NCBI GenBank assembly: GCA_023055355.1 | Contig: JALJCS010000001.1 | Coordinates: forward strand, 97,511,381-97,575,380 | Reading direction: 5' to 3' | Length of the DNA: 64,000 nucleotides | Origin: Agelaius tricolor | Lineage: Eukaryota > Chordata > Aves > Passeriformes > Icteridae | In this document: positions 26,601 through 39,714 of the stretch, piece after piece | Position numbering within the stretch: the first letter of the stretch is position 1 | Layout: every line of letters begins with the position of its first letter | The notes under the pieces: model-generated | What the model saw: the letters and a program-made list of their open reading frames with translations, nothing else | Told to the model about the DNA's origin: nothing | Database searches by the model: none | Position numbers and translations under genes: made by a program

Positions 26601-29600
26601 CATAAGGGATAGTCTTTATGACCTTTACATTGGTTAAGTAATTTTTTCTGCTTATAATGTTCCAGAATATATGTTTTAATATATTTCAATATAAAGTGAA
26701 GGCAGGAAAAACACAGACCTAACCATTTGATACAATCAATACAGAAAGGATACACACATATTAAAATGGTCCCCCTATGATAATCTACATCTGGAAGACT
26801 GCTACCTATATTTGTTGGCTCACATTCCTTCTCTCTCCCCTTTTTCACTGGTATGTCTCTGCTGCTTATCTCTAGCCTGGCCTTGCTAAAAAAGCCACCA
26901 GAAACAACACATATTTATGGCCACTGAGTCATGCTTTTTTGTGGTTCTATTTGCATTTTTATTTCAGCAGATGATTTTTGTTCAGATGAGCATGAAAATG
27001 TTTATTGAAGCGTTTATTATTAAGACATCATTTCAAAATTCCAGCTGCCTGTTTGTCTCAGAAAAGTCACTTCTTACACAGCCAAGTGAAAACAACATTA
27101 TTCTGTTTAATGCTTATTCTTAGCATGATAATGGTGGACAAGATGACTTTTACAAGAAGTGGTCATTTTTTAAGGGAAATTTTACAAATCTTTTATTCTG
27201 TTATCCACGCTGACAGTAGCAGAACATGATTTTCTTTCTAATTTGCAGGACACTCACGCAGCACCATTTCACCCAATACATGATGGGTGAAACCTCATCA
27301 TTTTCTGAAATGCATAGATACTGGTGATTTAGAGATCTGTAATATTCACAACCTCTAACTAGCATTTAACCTAAAAACAGGCACTATTTCCCCGTGTGGA
27401 TTTCTTTGTGGAAGTTTTATATGTGCACACGGAGGTGCAGGGGTTTCCATGGCAACTAAGGGTTTGCAGAGTACTCAAGAAACTGTGCAAGTTAAAATTA
27501 GCTTAGATGGTCATGCATAGATGATAAGGGCCCTGGGCCATGCAAGTCTGTGCAAATCATTTTTGTGAAATTTAGTGGAGGATGTTACAATCTAAACCCA
27601 ATGTATGGGATATGTCAATGGATAGAGCCATGGTAGATCTGGAGTGAATACAGAGAGCTGGCAGGCTCTAGGCATCTGAGATAAATAGATAGGATTTAAA
27701 AATACATTTAAAAGGAAAACCTACCTTTGAAATGTGATAGGAAATGATGAAAAATCCATTCTGATTAATTAGAGTTAATGGAAATTAAATGGCTCAGGCA
27801 CCTTCTTGTTTTCATTAAGTGAATTGCTCTTAAAAGAATCCCAGTTTATTTCTGAATATATTTTCCTTTCCTGGACACTCTATAGGTTGACTTATTCCAT
27901 AGAGAGACCTCCAAGAAAGCATAGATTCATTACCCCTAGGTCTTTCTTTAGAGTAAACATTTGTTTAAATATATTCCTCCTATAATACAATTGGAGTAAC
28001 ACTATAATTAACTTGTTGGATCTGTGTCTGATCTTGTCTTATGTTCCAATAAAGAGGAGTATTTAAAGGTAGCACAGTGGGGACCCTATATTTATCAAAT
28101 AAAACAGTTTGTAATTATAAATCTTTGTCTTATCTTGCATGATGAGTTGTGCATCCTAATGTAGGACATGGTTTCACGTTTTGTGGACACTATATTATAA
28201 GGAAATTAGAGATACCCTTTGGGTGCTCTGAACCAGGAGGTATAAAAAAGGTATATTCTTACTTCTACTACAGTCAGAAAGAGATTTAACGTACGTGTGT
28301 ATTGTCTGGTCATTGCTTTAGGAGAATAGAATGCACAGTCAGTTATGTGTCATTGCCTGCTTTCTGTCTGAGCTACATTTTTAAAAATGTTGTTTTAATT
28401 TATTACCATTTCAAAAAGAGCATAGTATAATGAATATGCTCTTTCACTAAATCATTTAGTTGATTGAAGATACCTAGAAAGAGAATGCATACATGAAATG
28501 CTGGGAGGAGAGATGTTTCCCATTCTGATGTTATTATTTTGATAATTTCAATAAAGCATAAATTCCAAAAAATAGAGTTCTCTCAAAAATATTTTTTTCT
28601 TCCACTCTGATACCTTCTGTATTGTGACAAAAATACATTCAGTGAATGCTAGGAAAAAATACATCTGACAATGAAGCCACTAGAATTAAGTGGTAATTGT
28701 CAATATAGATGCTTTCTGTGGCTGCAGGTTGAAAAGTGCTCTCACTCACAGACCTGCCTCCTGTTTCCTACAAACCCAGAAAAAGAGCTCTCACATCCTG
28801 TGTGAAAGGAACAAATTGTAGCAGGAGTTCCATGATACTCAAAAGCATCCAGGCACTGAGAAACAAAGCCATGTTAATATGCAGGAGGGAAAATATTCAA
28901 ATAAGAAGAGAAGGCAGCTATTAGCCAAATGAGTGTTGCAGTTTGACATGCATATTCTGTATGATGCAGATCAAGCTAACTCAGAGAGTCTGTACCTTAT
29001 GTAAGAATGAGAAAAATGACAAAAGTGAAGCAATATCTCTGCACTGAAGAGAGGCTGAAAATACTGGCACTGCATATTTTAGCAAGAAGACAAGGATACA
29101 GGATAAAAAATATCTTAAAAGCACATGTAAAAGGGAGATGTGTCAGGACTAGTCTTGCTGCAAGATAGTGAAAGAACAAGAAGATAATTTACTATTTAAT
29201 TCCCCCCTTTCCAGCTCAGCACAGGAAAAGCAGCTTTGTGGGAGTTGCTGCCTAACTCCTTATTCCTTGCCTGTCAGTGTCTCATGCTCTGTTGTGGGTG
29301 ATAAGGAATTGTAGCAGACGACTGACAATAGTGCATTGTCAATAAGTAGAGTTTTCTATCCTCTTAAAGTCACAAAGGAGCCAGGGTAAACCCCTCAGTA
29401 GAAACTAGAGGAAACAGGGCATCAGTCCTGACCAAATCTCAGTCTGATCCATTAGGATTGCACAGATACACACTGACACGCCATTTCTATATCTTAAATA
29501 TAAATGTATACAATTTTTCCTACCATATTACATATTTGGTATACAGAAACACAGGGTGCTGTTTATTAGGAAGAACTGGGAAGGCCTGCAGCAAAAAGCT

Positions 29601-32040
29601 ATGTATTACAGTGAGTTGTTAGAGAAACAGCTGCTATTGGAGAAAATAGGTGATTCTCTTAGCTGTGCACTCATGCAGTATTTTTCAATTTTAAGTACTC
29701 ATTCCAAAGAAAAAGATTGTGTTTTTTAGAAAGAAGTGATTTTCAGCAAGCTGTAACTTGGCCAGATCTAAGCTGATTTTCATCAACAGATCATCTAATT
29801 TTCCTCTCTGAGGGATATTTTGCTAAACTATTTTCTAGGCAAGCAATTGCAGAACTGCATCTATTCAAAAGCGTACATATGTACACATATACAAAAATAA
29901 TTACAATATGTTTCTTTACTCATTTAAGATCCAAAATTGCTTTATTATGGGCTACAGTGACTGGCATCCAACAGGCAAAAATCTTCTGGAATGAATAAAG
30001 GGAAAAAGAAGAACATAATGGGAGCACTTCAGCATCTCTCTGAAAATGTTGCTAGAATGTTGCTGGTCAAAATGAAGAAAAGCACAACTGGCCTTTTTTT
30101 CCCCACAAATACGGGTTTTTACAACACTAAGCAGCAAACTTGTGGATTTTACCCTATAATAGGCCCATCTGAGTACAATTAATGACCTTTCACAAGTTGT
30201 ATAGAGGATCAGAACATTACAGACATTGGAATAGGAGTATCCTATGCAAACCACATCCGATGCTATTTTGGACCATTGTACTTGAAACAGACTGCTTTGG
30301 CAAACAAAGCCCATGAGGATCTTTTCCTTGCCACATTGTATACAGGAAGTGAATGACAGCTAAATCCTAGCAATTATGACAATTATATCTTTAATTTAAA
30401 GGGTGACCATAGGAGTATGCAATCTGCAAGGCAGTCATAAAGCAACTGCCATCTACATTAATAATAATAATGATAACTGAAGATGAAATAATAGGATGTG
30501 ACCTGCAGCAAGAAAAATGTGAGTGACATAGGGGAAGTTTCCATGGGAACAATATAAAAAATTCTAAAATATCTCTGTGTTCAGTGAGAAAAAATTTGGT
30601 CAGACCTAAGCTTGTCTCACAGCAGAGTGCCTTTCACAGCTAATGGGCTCACTGAATAGGTGCTGCCCAAACCCTGTTAGCATCACTGCTTATGTTTAAC
30701 CTACATGTCTGCTCCCTCTGTCTTCCCTCCAGCAGCTCTTACAGCATCTGCTGTGCAAGCAGCAGGCAGAACACACACAGACCAAGCAGGCACATGAAAG
30801 AATCTATTACTTATTCAGGGGGCTTTCATATCAATGTGTCAATCAGCCATTTTGAAATAAATGGACAAGATCCTAGTTTTGTCTACATCTCTGAAAACTG
30901 AGATACTTCCATTGATTTCTATGGACATCATGGGGACTAACTGGGGAAGAGAATAAAAGAGAGCAGTAATAAAATGTCTAGTTGCATGCTTTGAAATGTA
31001 TAAATCTGTTAAATGTCATAAACATGCTTGGTTTTGCCAAAGACTGGTATTTCTTCACAGAACAACTGCAGCAGAAACAGTGCAAATCTGAACACCCCTT
31101 TTCCTGGCTGCTTCAAGTGCTTTATGTTGTTTTCCTTTTGTACTTGTTGACTTTTAAATTCTGTATGGATTTTTGTTTCTTCATTTTCTGTCTTCATATG
31201 TTTTCCAGGCTGTTCACCTGGGTCTCCTCTTCCATCCCCCAGCTATTCTTTCAATCTTTCTTGGCATCCCTCTGAACTTGGTTTTTGTTCCCATTGTTTT
31301 GTAGGCAGTTAGTGCATGGTTACATTAGTGTAAATGCTCTTCTAAGATAGTGATCTTAGAATGTATAGAGGGGTTGTTTCCATCACAGTCTGGGTAGCAC
31401 ACAAACTACTTAGTCTCAAGGTTTCACACAGAGTGAAAATACCCCTTCTCCAAGGCTCTGTTCACTAACATGAATCACATCCTAGGAATCATCTAAAATT
31501 TCCCTCCCCTTTACTTCTCTCATATTTGTGCCCTGACAGAAAGTCTAGGTTTTTTCTTTAGAAAAGGCAAAAAAAGGTTGCTCTTAAATCTACCATCTCC
31601 TGATCTCTCAACTTTTGTGATTTTATGGTTTCACTCTCCTAATCTTTTTGATACCAGGAATTACCCCACCCATCACCATCCATCTCAAATCCTTAAGCTG
31701 TGTGTTTTGCTTCCAGAACAACTAGCCCTTTTTGGAGTAACTTCCCACAACTATTATTGAACTACATGTTCAATAAGTTCAATAACTACCTGTTCAAACT
31801 CCTCATTTTCTGGGCTTTAAATAGAAAAAGACTGCATACTCTCCTGATGTAGCAATTATTAAATCAGTTGGCATAACTGCAGCCAATGTCACTCCCAGAC
31901 AAGCTATTCCCTGTGGACAGAGTATCTTCCTTTGTATGTTAAAATTGTTTTGTGGGGTTTAGCATTAAGGTTTTTTCAGGGAGATCTGGTGACTCTGGAT
32001 GTATCACCTAAAAATCAGAGGCCTCTAGTGGGGGCCATAC
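20622..32040. other. Intergenic DNA, no gene seen
   Basis: I find no supported gene, RNA or mobile element. A-rich simple sequence occurs at about 24,580-24,632, with AAAAC and then CAAA repeats. Scattered open frames of up to 120 codons (for example 29,952-30,314 on the - strand) resemble no protein and lack splice signals that would make an exon chain. Confidence 0.5.
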
Positions 32041-32041
32041 T

Positions 32042-32058
32042 TCATCATCATCATCATC
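32042..32058 (+). repeat. (TCA)n microsatellite
   Basis: Five and two-thirds units of TCA abut the 3' terminus of the following antisense CR1 fragment. CR1 insertions often sit next to short tandem repeats derived from their own 3' end. Confidence 0.8.
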
Positions 32059-32640
32059 TAATTGCTTGGCTTGGAAGGGACCTTAAAGGCCAGGTAGTTC
32101 CAACTCCCTGCCATAGGCAGGGACACCTTCCAGTAGCCCAGGCTGCTCAAAGCCCATCCATCCCCTTGCTGGAAGGCAGCTCTAAAGTGTCCAACAACCC
32201 CAGCTATCTCAGTTTGTCTTCACAGGTGAGTGCTCCAGCTCTCTGATCATTTTCAGGGTCCTGCTCTGGACTTGTCACATCCTGCACACAGGTCCACATT
32301 CCTCTTGTGCTGGGGCCACAGAGCGGATGCAGCACTGCAGGTGAGGTCTCACCAGAGTGAAGGAGAGGGGAAGAATCACTGCCCTCAACCTGGGAGTTAC
32401 CTCTCTTCTGATACTGTTCCAGCCTGGCTTCCCTCACCCCTGCCTGGCTCAGGACTCCATGTCAGACCCTTGGGGCCATCAGGCCCTTCCCCAGTAATGC
32501 CACAGCAGTGCCAGGCCTGTCCTGGGGGACCTCCAGGGAGTTGTCCTTGCTACTCCAGGCAGACTCCTTCCAAGGCCCTGTTCCCTGAACAGTATCAAGT
32601 ATCTACCCTCTCCAAATCAGCTACATCAAGGTGCAACTCA
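32059..32640 (-). mobile_element. CR1 LINE 3' fragment, antisense
   Basis: The left end carries a recognisable reverse complement of the CR1 3' tail ('ttggaagggaccttaaagg' followed by 'gttccaactccctgccat'). It continues through the usual 3' UTR and end-of-ORF2 wording (mirror image of the text around GGTGAGGTCTCACCAGAG). Sense is therefore the - strand, with the 3' end at the left and 5' truncation at the right. The right boundary is approximate. No intact reading frame remains. Confidence 0.85.
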
Positions 32641-34700
32641 TTCAAGACTCATCACCATCAATATTTTCTTCCATTTTAATCTTCACATTTTGGAATAGGA
32701 GTTGCACTTTTTATGGTTTCTAAAAAGCAGTTTAAGTAATAAGTGTAAAATTTGTTCTAGCCCTGAGTGTTTAAACGATAAGAGAAGATAATACATTTCT
32801 CATTGCTGCTGGTACAGAGATGGGCAGATTCCCTAAAGGAAGGTTACTGCTCTCTCTGGAGACTGTAGTCCCTTCACCTGCATTTGGTGTTCTGGGCTGA
32901 GAGCTGCAAGCCAAGGTCACAATCCAAAATTTAGCACTTAGCATTTTTATTTCACTTCATTTCCAGATGTCCAGAGAAATGGAAATCTCAGCTGAATCAT
33001 TTAATGTGGTGTGTGTTCTTTGGGACACCTGTTTTAGGGTGGCTGATAATGAGGTAAGGAACAACCTCCACTGATCTTGCACAACTGTTCAATCTTTTTG
33101 GATGGTTACATAGGTAAAAGATGGAGAGGTACCAGTGCTTGGGGGATTTACATGATGTGCCTACACTGTGCATTCTGAACATAAACTCTGGTCCAACCCT
33201 ATGTGCCAGCTGTCCACTTTGTTCAGGCCTCAAATATATTTCACAATGGTAGAAAAGTGACTTTCAGGAAGTACTGGAGAAAACTTGCACTGTATGTAAA
33301 TACACACTAGTCCTGAGTGTGTATTTATTCACAGTGTAATACTCCATATTTACCCAGCAAGAAAAATGGTATGGATCTGCATTTCAGAATGCTGGGTGTC
33401 CCTCAGTTATCAACATACTATTTTACTGAGTAAGTAATGATGAATTCAGCATCCCTGACATTTATTTTTGAGAGATTTTATAAGTATCAATAAATGTAGT
33501 TATAATTCAGTGAAGAAAACATAACACTATCTCTTTTTTACCACTTTTAAGAACAGGCCAGACCATAGCATTTGAATGTGCATACAGCATGGTGTGTACT
33601 CACTCATTTCCCTACACCTGCAGCATTTACAGTATTTTCTTGGCCTCTTTGCTATGAGATCCACATTTCAATCCAAGTAATATCTTTCTATTTCTGAATG
33701 TCAGAGACACTCTGAGATTATTACTGCTCTGGAACATGTGATAATTTACAGACACTTCTACCTTTGGCTTCCATTCAGTGCAATATACCTAAGAGGAAAA
33801 CCCCCAGCAAAGAAAAAACCTGCTAAAGCTGCAGTGTCTCAACCCTGGCTGCAAAACAGAAAGATGTGGTCAGCAATGGGTGATGCTAGCCAATTCATTC
33901 TTTTCTTTAGCTTTTTTACCAGTTTATGATAGCTGGTTGAATAAATTTTTAGGATTAACTCAACAGAGGGCATTGGGAAAGTCTGGAGACTCTTGCACAA
34001 CTAATGTGTTCCATCAAGCCCATTTCAGTGTGTTTCCTTTTTTTCAGACTGGTTTGTAGCATTTGTACAAAATGTAGCATTAGGTAACGCTCCCAGGAAA
34101 TTCCTAGGGTAAATGTTAAGATTATGTAGCAACTGAAATGCCCAGCAATTTTTTAAAAAAAGAATACAGAAAGCAAGAGATTTAGCCGCATGCATACTCA
34201 GAATTCTACTTTTATAGCTCTCCTCCTCAAAAAAGATCCAGGTTGTAGAATTAGTCAGGGAGCATAGAGAGAAATAGACATAGCTTAATTCCTGTGGGGA
34301 ATCAACAGGAATATACTTAAAATCCTCACCTACAGCTCAAATATCTTCCTCAAGACCTAAGGAAGTTTCCTCCCTACCTTTAGCATCCAGAACATGGAGT
34401 CCACCCTGGTGACCAGGCCTTCACACCTCATCTTGGGAAGAATGATCAAGTTCCAGCCTTTTCAAATCAACAATTGGTGTGGTTATAGGTGATGTTACCA
34501 CAACACCTATTTTGTAACCAATAGCCCACAAGTCTGCCCAGATGTCCAGCATGTATGGAATCAAGCTTCAATTTCTTCTTCCATCTGTAGGGAGTCACTG
34601 AAGTCCAGCCATTCCATGTGTGCTCCTAGCTCACTGTATGCAGAGAGTGATTTGAGATTCATCAGGGCAGAAGGCAAAGAAACAATAAAGGAGTGTGGAG
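32641..34700. other. Intergenic DNA, no gene seen
   Basis: I find nothing that can be supported as a gene or named repeat. Confidence 0.5.
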
Positions 34701-34733
34701 GGATAGAATGTAAGAGAATAATGCAGAAGGAAT

Positions 34734-34755
34734 AACTCCTCACACCTGAGGAGTT
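34734..34755. repeat. 9-bp perfect inverted repeat with 4-nt loop
   Basis: AACTCCTCA and TGAGGAGTT are exact reverse complements separated by CACC. It marks the left border of a possible LTR-like element. Confidence 0.8.
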
Positions 34756-34977
34756 GCAGCTGTACTAATCACCAAAGATTAGGAACAGGCCTGCCCTTAA
34801 CAGGCCACAGCTGTGTCCAATAAGAAGAAGAGTGGGTTAGCTGGGTGAGGAGAGAGTTGGAATTTGTTGGCTGTGCTGTGAAGAAGAAGGAGTTAGTGCT
34901 GTGAGGAGCATGAGAAATCACTGAGAAGGTATGGAACTTTTGCAATAAGATGATAACAAAGGAGTATAGCTTAAACA
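34747..34977 (+). mobile_element. Possible LTR-like dispersed repeat
   Basis: The segment starts with TG and ends with CA, has a CCAAT-type box (TGTCCAATAAG) near 34,815 and ends with AATAAGATG and TAACAAAGG wording that reminds me of short bird LTRs. I see no clear target-site duplication, no primer-binding site and no internal coding region. This is pattern recognition only and needs a repeat-library search. Confidence 0.3.
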
Positions 34978-35253
34978 TGAGAATTTGGAACTAAATCCCC
35001 CAGGAATGGATCTTGTTCCATTGGTAAGGCTGGGAATGGCCATCAGTCCACAGCTCTTTATCCAGCTATCCCAGGTCAATCCATAATCACTCTCCTGGCT
35101 GTTACACTTGCATTTGTTTTCCAGAGTTTTTCACTTGTGATAAGGCTATTACTGTGTTGCAAAGCAAATGAAAACTCTTCAAAATCTACAGTATTAAGCC
35201 AATAAGAGATGTCAGCTTATAGAAAATATGGGAACACAATGGTGAAGTTACTG

Positions 35254-35307
35254 AAATATCTTTTTGTGATTAAAGGGTGATATCTTAAATATCTTTTTGT
35301 GATTAAA
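35254..35307 (+). repeat. 21-bp direct repeat, two copies
   Basis: A 21-base word beginning AAATATCTTTTTGTG is present identically at 35,254-35,274 and 35,287-35,307, separated by 12 bases. It is a local duplication in noncoding AT-rich DNA. Confidence 0.9.
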
Positions 35308-35924
35308 TCATTGACATGTTTTTATTATTCCTTCCAAATATGCAGTGAGCGTAGAAAAGAATGAAAGGTCATCTATATCAAATGTGTAATAGTTAACATA
35401 AGAATGTACAGATTACTAGTATTTGACAGTATTAATTGTTCTGATATTTTTGCAGCAAAACTGTTTTTAAGCAAGGTGTAGATAATATTAGAGTACTTGA
35501 AAGCAAAAATTAAAAAAATCACGTTTCTTGAATATCTCAGCAGTATAACTAAAGATAGAAACTGACTTTGTGTGTTTTAACAACCTAAATATTCATAATG
35601 ATGAAAATAGCCAATAATTAATTCATGTCTGAGTGTATCTATCTGGAATTATCAATATCAAGCAGTACTAATATGTGGTTAGAACTAATTTAATTTATAA
35701 TGAATGAATAACATAGTGTGAGAATCTGAGCATTGGTGATTGTAAAACTCCATCTGTTGGACAGATAAGTCAGTTCACAAATTGGGTTGCCACAGACAGG
35801 TTATTTGTGCCCTCTTCACACTGGAATAAAATTCTCAGTTTAGATAATTTCCTTGCAATGAAGCTCTGCTTTTCTTGGACTCACTTATGCCATTTCTGAT
35901 GAAAGCCCATTTATCTGGTATAAT

Positions 35925-35961
35925 TGTGTGTGTGTGTATATATATATATATATACACACAC
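35925..35961. repeat. (TG)n(TA)n(CA)n self-complementary microsatellite
   Basis: TG units pass into about nine TA units and then into AC units, so the two halves are nearly perfect reverse complements. Such tracts are hypervariable and can extrude cruciforms. Confidence 0.9.
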
Positions 35962-36454
35962 TAAAACTTTTCCAGTATAAAAATGTCACAAGAAATCCCA
36001 CACTCTGTCATTATTATGCTAGGAAAGGCTTTTCCAATATAGACCTGAACTCATCCTAAAAAAAATTTTCCACAGGCGGCATTAAATGAGATTATGGAGG
36101 AGGCTTAAAGACACAGATAACTTGAAAATAGGAAATTTCCTGAAAAAACCTATTGCAATTTCACAGAACTAGAGGACACTGTGTGTCAAATTTGAGCTGC
36201 ATTACCTTGAAAATTGTGTTCAGTGCCCTGGAGTATTATTCTCAATTGCATCAAAGCATATGCAATACTCTGAGAAATGTCCTAGAGCTACAGGAGACAG
36301 CCTGACTGACAGTGAATGTGGAAAAGGCTCTCTCCCATATTTATATGCTGACTGTGTCGAGCAGTTTGCTGGTACTTCTGTGCTCCAGGACTGCTAAGTA
36401 GTTCAGCTGGAATGCTGGAAGTAAGCATATTTATGAAGTATCCACGTGAGACAG

Positions 36455-36585
36455 TAATTGAATGGTGGAACAAGTTGTCCATCCTTGGAGATAACAGACC
36501 TTGACAGGTCTTCAGCACCTGAGATTAGCCCTCCTCTGGGCTGGGGATGGACTGGAGGAACTGCAGAAACCCCTGTGAAGCTGAA
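36455..36585 (+). mobile_element. Degraded CR1 3' fragment
   Basis: The order of 'ggaacaagttgtccatccttggagat', a gap and 'ggactggaggaact' follows the CR1 3' region (GTTGTGGA..TCCTTGGAGAT, then GGACTAGATGA). It is short and old, and the boundaries are approximate. Confidence 0.55.
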
Positions 36586-38539
36586 CTAGTGTATGAGCCT
36601 CTGTCACACCTTTGGCAAACTCGCTATACCCCAACACAAGCAGGACGTTTGTGCTTTTCCGTCCAGTACTTTAATTATTCTAAGATTTGGCTCAAGAGAA
36701 CTCGGACCTAAAATGATCCTTTAAATTGCTAACACAAATTTAAATATTCTTAACAATTTAAACATAACCCTCTGTCTCAAATAGAGTATAGTACCCAATA
36801 GAGTGCTGCTAACATGTACCTGTGTTTTCCAGATGGATTTACAAGGGTTTGAGAGATACTGCGCTTCTGTAAAGTCATCTGATTATCCTCAAAACTGTTA
36901 ATTCCAGGCAAGCAGCTACTTGCTCACCCTTTCCCACTACCTGGTTTTATTCTTAGCCTGGAAAGACCTGGGTTAGAAGAGACAAGGTAGTTAATTTTCT
37001 GTGTCCAATTAGTTCTTGGTTTTCTTACAAAGCTTCCAGAAGGGAGAGTGGTTTTGCAGTGGGGTTTTTGTCTGCCAAGGATTGGCCTGGGATCATTAAT
37101 TCATTTCACATGGACTAGCAGACAGGAGATACTAACAACTTTTATTTGGTTCTGAGTAAGGCTAAGTGCTTACCTAGAAGAGACAGAATTCTTCTCCCAT
37201 GGCTAATCCTCTGGGCCACTGAACTAATCCTCCTCCCTTGAACATGCATCTTCCCTTTCAACTATTTAAATTGTGCTGTAAATCTTTGCAGCAAGTGGCT
37301 GCTTTCTAGAGTGGCTGCAGCATGCAATACAGTCTGCATAACCCAGGCAAGATCTCAAGTTTTGTGAAGAAATGTGTTTGATTATTTGGAAAATTGTAGT
37401 GAAGTTATTTTTATTCACTTTTTTTTGGTGTGCATAGTTCCTTTGGATGGAGATGAGCATCCTGTATGCAGGAGACATTCCTACTTGGTTTTTGTGGTGA
37501 GGCTTCTGATTCTTGATTTGTAAACCATAATAGCAGCTAGATTTGAATGTTCATCTTCCTAATACCTTTTCTGGAGGGCTTTTCTTAGATTGATACTTAG
37601 TTTAGGAAGGTATAAGAACAAAGTACCATCTCAAGTGTAAGCAAAGGTAAGAAATCTTGAGGTACTTAACATGAAGTTTTACTGTTAAAAATATTTACTT
37701 CAACCTTACATAAAGAAATTTAACCAAAAGACACCCAGAAAGTATAGCATCTTTGGATAATCAGACTTATTAAGGTTTGTTGTACATGGAGCCCACTGGT
37801 GGAAAAAAAATCTGAATTAAAAAAGGCAGTAACAACAGTTGTCTTGGACAATCCAGCTATAGAACATAACAAAATAAATGGGAAAGAAACAAAACAAGTT
37901 CTGTGACATTTGCAGGAGTGAGTGACTAATTTACACATGACAACAGGAAATATCTAATCATATATGAGATGCAGTTCAGAGAATTGCATCAGTAACATGG
38001 GAGACAGAGAAGTTTATGCCACTGCATAATCAACATGGATTTTTTTATAGGCATGCCACCTTCCTCCTTCAGTGAGTTGCAGTAAAAGATTTGCTATCTT
38101 TTTTAAAGTCAACCATTAAAACATGAATCAAGATGAGGAGATGGTGAACACTTTTCTGCTCAGACTCTGTATTTTTTGTTTTGTTTTTTAAGAAAAGATT
38201 CTCATGTAGTTTTCCAGAAGAAATATCTTCCAGATATCACTGTAAAATGTTGGATTTTTTTTTCTGAAATCACGTAATCTCGCATGTCTCTTAAACATTG
38301 CTCTTAAAGTGAGCACTAGATTCCTCACACTCTTGCAGCAGAAAATACCTACTTACAACCACACAAACTAGATGGAAAAAAACCTATCAAATCACTTGTT
38401 TGTGGTAGTGAAACTCCTTCTCACATTTATTCTCAAGGGCAAGAGAGGGAGGAATGAGGCCCAGAAACTGAGTGCTAAGAGACACGGGTTCCAAGGTGCT
38501 CTTAAGATGTAGAAGTGGAAATTCTGCTTGAACAAACAG

Positions 38540-38700
38540 TGCAGTCACCCTGAGAAGTTCTGGAGTCTCTGCCCTTGGTGATACTCTGGTCCCAGCCTGC
38601 TAAGGCCCTGAGCAACCTGCTCTGGCTCTGAATATGATTCTGCATTGAGAGGAGGCTGGACCAGGTGGCATCCCTGGATCATTCCTTTATGCTTCTACAT
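38540..38700 (+). mobile_element. Degraded CR1 3' fragment
   Basis: The segment reads like the CR1 3' end on the + strand: 'ttctggagtctctgcccttggtgatact', then 'ctgagcaacctgctctggctctg', then 'ggaggctggaccaggtgg'. It is about 160 bp, diverged and noncoding. A T(18) tract at 38,851 lies close downstream but is not part of it. Confidence 0.7.
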
Positions 38701-38850
38701 TTTTGGGTTCTTTTCTTACATCCAGTCTGTGAGGTGATCTTTGAGAATCCTCTCTAGATACAAGGACAAAACTTCCATCCCAGCATCTTGCACCCTGAAA
38801 ATATTAGGAAACATAAGTAAAATATTCCCTTCCTGCTCAGACCTTGCTTG

Positions 38851-38868
38851 TTTTTTTTTTTTTTTTTT
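38851..38868 (+). repeat. T(18) homopolymer
   Basis: An uninterrupted run of 18 T in noncoding DNA. No gene body ending at it is seen on either strand. Confidence 0.9.
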
Positions 38869-39714
38869 AAGAGTACTACTATGTCTAAGTCCTCTGAAAT
38901 GTGTTCTGATATTACAAGGGCAGTCTTTCCCTTTTGAATTTTCAGTATTCCAAATTGTTTAAATATTAAAGGAGAAGAGCAGCTGTATCATGTGAGATGA
39001 AAGGTCCATCTGGTCCAGTATAATTTCTCTGGTCAAGGTAACAGTGGATGCCTAGAGAAGCAGGTAAATGTAGCACAAGTACACAGGAGCATTTCTCCCA
39101 TGTGTTTTCCCAGCCAGTATCTCTTTTTGATCCCATAAAAATTTTAGCATTTTCAATGGTGAATACTAAAAGTGGTGGAAAAAAATCCCTACCCCTCACC
39201 TACGAGGAGTGGTATGGGGAAGTGCTGTTTGTCGCTTGTTTTAAAAATTCTAGCTTCCATCTCTCTTTGTAAACTTAGTCCTTGTTCTGCAACAGAGTGA
39301 CAACTGTCCTTTACTCACTTTCCCATAGTGTTTAGACTTCATTAGATCTCATGTTTTTAGCCTTGAAGAATCCTCATCCATTTAATTTTCTCCCTACTAA
39401 AACCAGTTCAAACCTTTGATCATCCTTGCTGACCACGCTTTATACCCCAGCAATTTGATGGTTTCTGCTTTGTTCACTATTGTTTCTCCTAGTATAGTGT
39501 GCTTTTTGCCCACTACTGAGCACTAAGGTATGCTTTCATAGCTCTGCCTCTCACAGCTGATGCATAAATTTCTACAACAGTAGAAACCACCATAAATTTA
39601 GGACTACTTGTTCACTATTATTTCTTATTTATTTATATGGGATTTCACCTGCTATTTTGTGAAAAGCTTACTAGGTATTTTGAGAACTTCCAACAATTTA
39701 TACCATCAGCTTAC

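Noticed and set aside
29952..30314. A 120-codon open frame on the - strand
   Set aside because: There is no recognisable domain, no splice context and AT-rich composition like the surroundings; length alone is not enough in 64 kb.
32204..32679. Open frames of 77 and 149 codons
   Set aside because: They lie largely inside the antisense CR1 3' fragment (the longer one ends about 40 bases past its approximate edge); the reading is a by-product of repeat sequence.
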